From assembly GCA_030044045.1 (NCBI GenBank), contig JASHWO010000264.1, forward strand, positions 1-5,415: a stretch of DNA of 5,415 bases, written 5' to 3'. Shown here piece after piece: positions 5,352 to 5,415 of this stretch. Source of the DNA: Acidimicrobiales bacterium (GTDB lineage Bacteria; Actinomycetota; Acidimicrobiia; Acidimicrobiales; RAAP-2). Below the pieces are notes generated by a model that made no database searches, was not told the origin of the DNA, and saw only the letters and a program-made list of their open reading frames with translations. Every line of letters starts with the position of its first letter. Within the stretch, counting starts at the first letter, position 1. The translations under genes and the position numbers were made by a program.

Positions 5352-5415
5352 CCGGCCTCCCCCGCGGCGCTCGCCGGGCCGGGGCCATCCCCCGGGCCAG
5401 GGGCGTCGGCCGACC
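5348..5415 (-). CDS. Possible 3' end of the gene upstream of ispE (candidate rsmA/ksgA)
   Basis: On the minus strand the frame ending at TGA 5350-5348 is open to the right edge and encodes a 21-residue tail reading ADAPGPGDGPGPASAAGEAG after a serine. Its stop overlaps the ispE GTG by the classic GTGA arrangement, and IspE's Shine-Dalgarno lies inside it. Actinobacterial ispE commonly follows rsmA (16S rRNA dimethyladenosine transferase), so that is the leading guess. The tail itself is low-complexity and carries no family signature, and the other two frames here are also open. Only gene order and the overlap support the call. Confidence 0.35.
   Translation of the reverse strand, partial: SADAPGPGDGPGPASAAGEAG

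Noticed and set aside
4009..5388. 459-codon minus-strand frame covering ispE, bS22 and the end of the kinase
   Set aside because: It is out of frame with ispE, Arg/Gly/Pro-rich, and crosses three independently supported genes.

Overview
This window is very GC-rich DNA from a bacterial chromosome. The most likely source is a member of the Actinomycetota, possibly an Acidimicrobiia-like lineage. The evidence is the strong G/C bias at third codon positions, an MprA-like response regulator with its histidine kinase, a 32-residue actinobacterial ribosomal protein bS22, and TARCCTG-type -10 boxes set directly in front of start codons. The lineage is an inference. No mobile element, CRISPR array or phage gene is visible.

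Layout on the left: positions 2-1168 (+) hold the 3' part of a probably exported repeat protein. It has seven C-x5-C pairs alternating with six Asp-box-like motifs and looks like a beta-propeller. A perfect 9-bp hairpin follows its stop codon. Directly after the hairpin comes a TAGCCT box and an apparently leaderless small membrane protein (1214-1732, +). A tRNA-Gln(UUG) lies convergently on the minus strand at 1771-1843. The stretch 1844-2132 has no convincing gene. It holds a candidate tRNA promoter, a perfect tandem 15-bp repeat that is unusually A/T-rich for the region, a TATGCT box and a strong Shine-Dalgarno.

Centre: an OmpR/PhoB-family response regulator (2133-2804, +) and a HAMP-type sensor histidine kinase (2801-4192, +) overlap by four bases (GTGA). 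They form a translationally coupled two-component system. The 15-bp repeat upstream is a reasonable candidate for an autoregulatory operator.

Right: a 134-base intergenic region contains an imperfect ~53-bp duplication, palindromes and a TAGCCT box just upstream of the 32-codon bS22 gene (4327-4425, +). Only eight bases away, ispE (4434-5351, -) of the MEP isoprenoid pathway ends convergently. IspE's GTG start overlaps the stop of an upstream reading frame that runs off the right edge, plausibly the end of rsmA/ksgA. The genes belong to separate functions: envelope or secretion, signalling, translation and isoprenoid synthesis. Only the regulator-kinase pair, and perhaps ispE with its upstream neighbour, look like operons.
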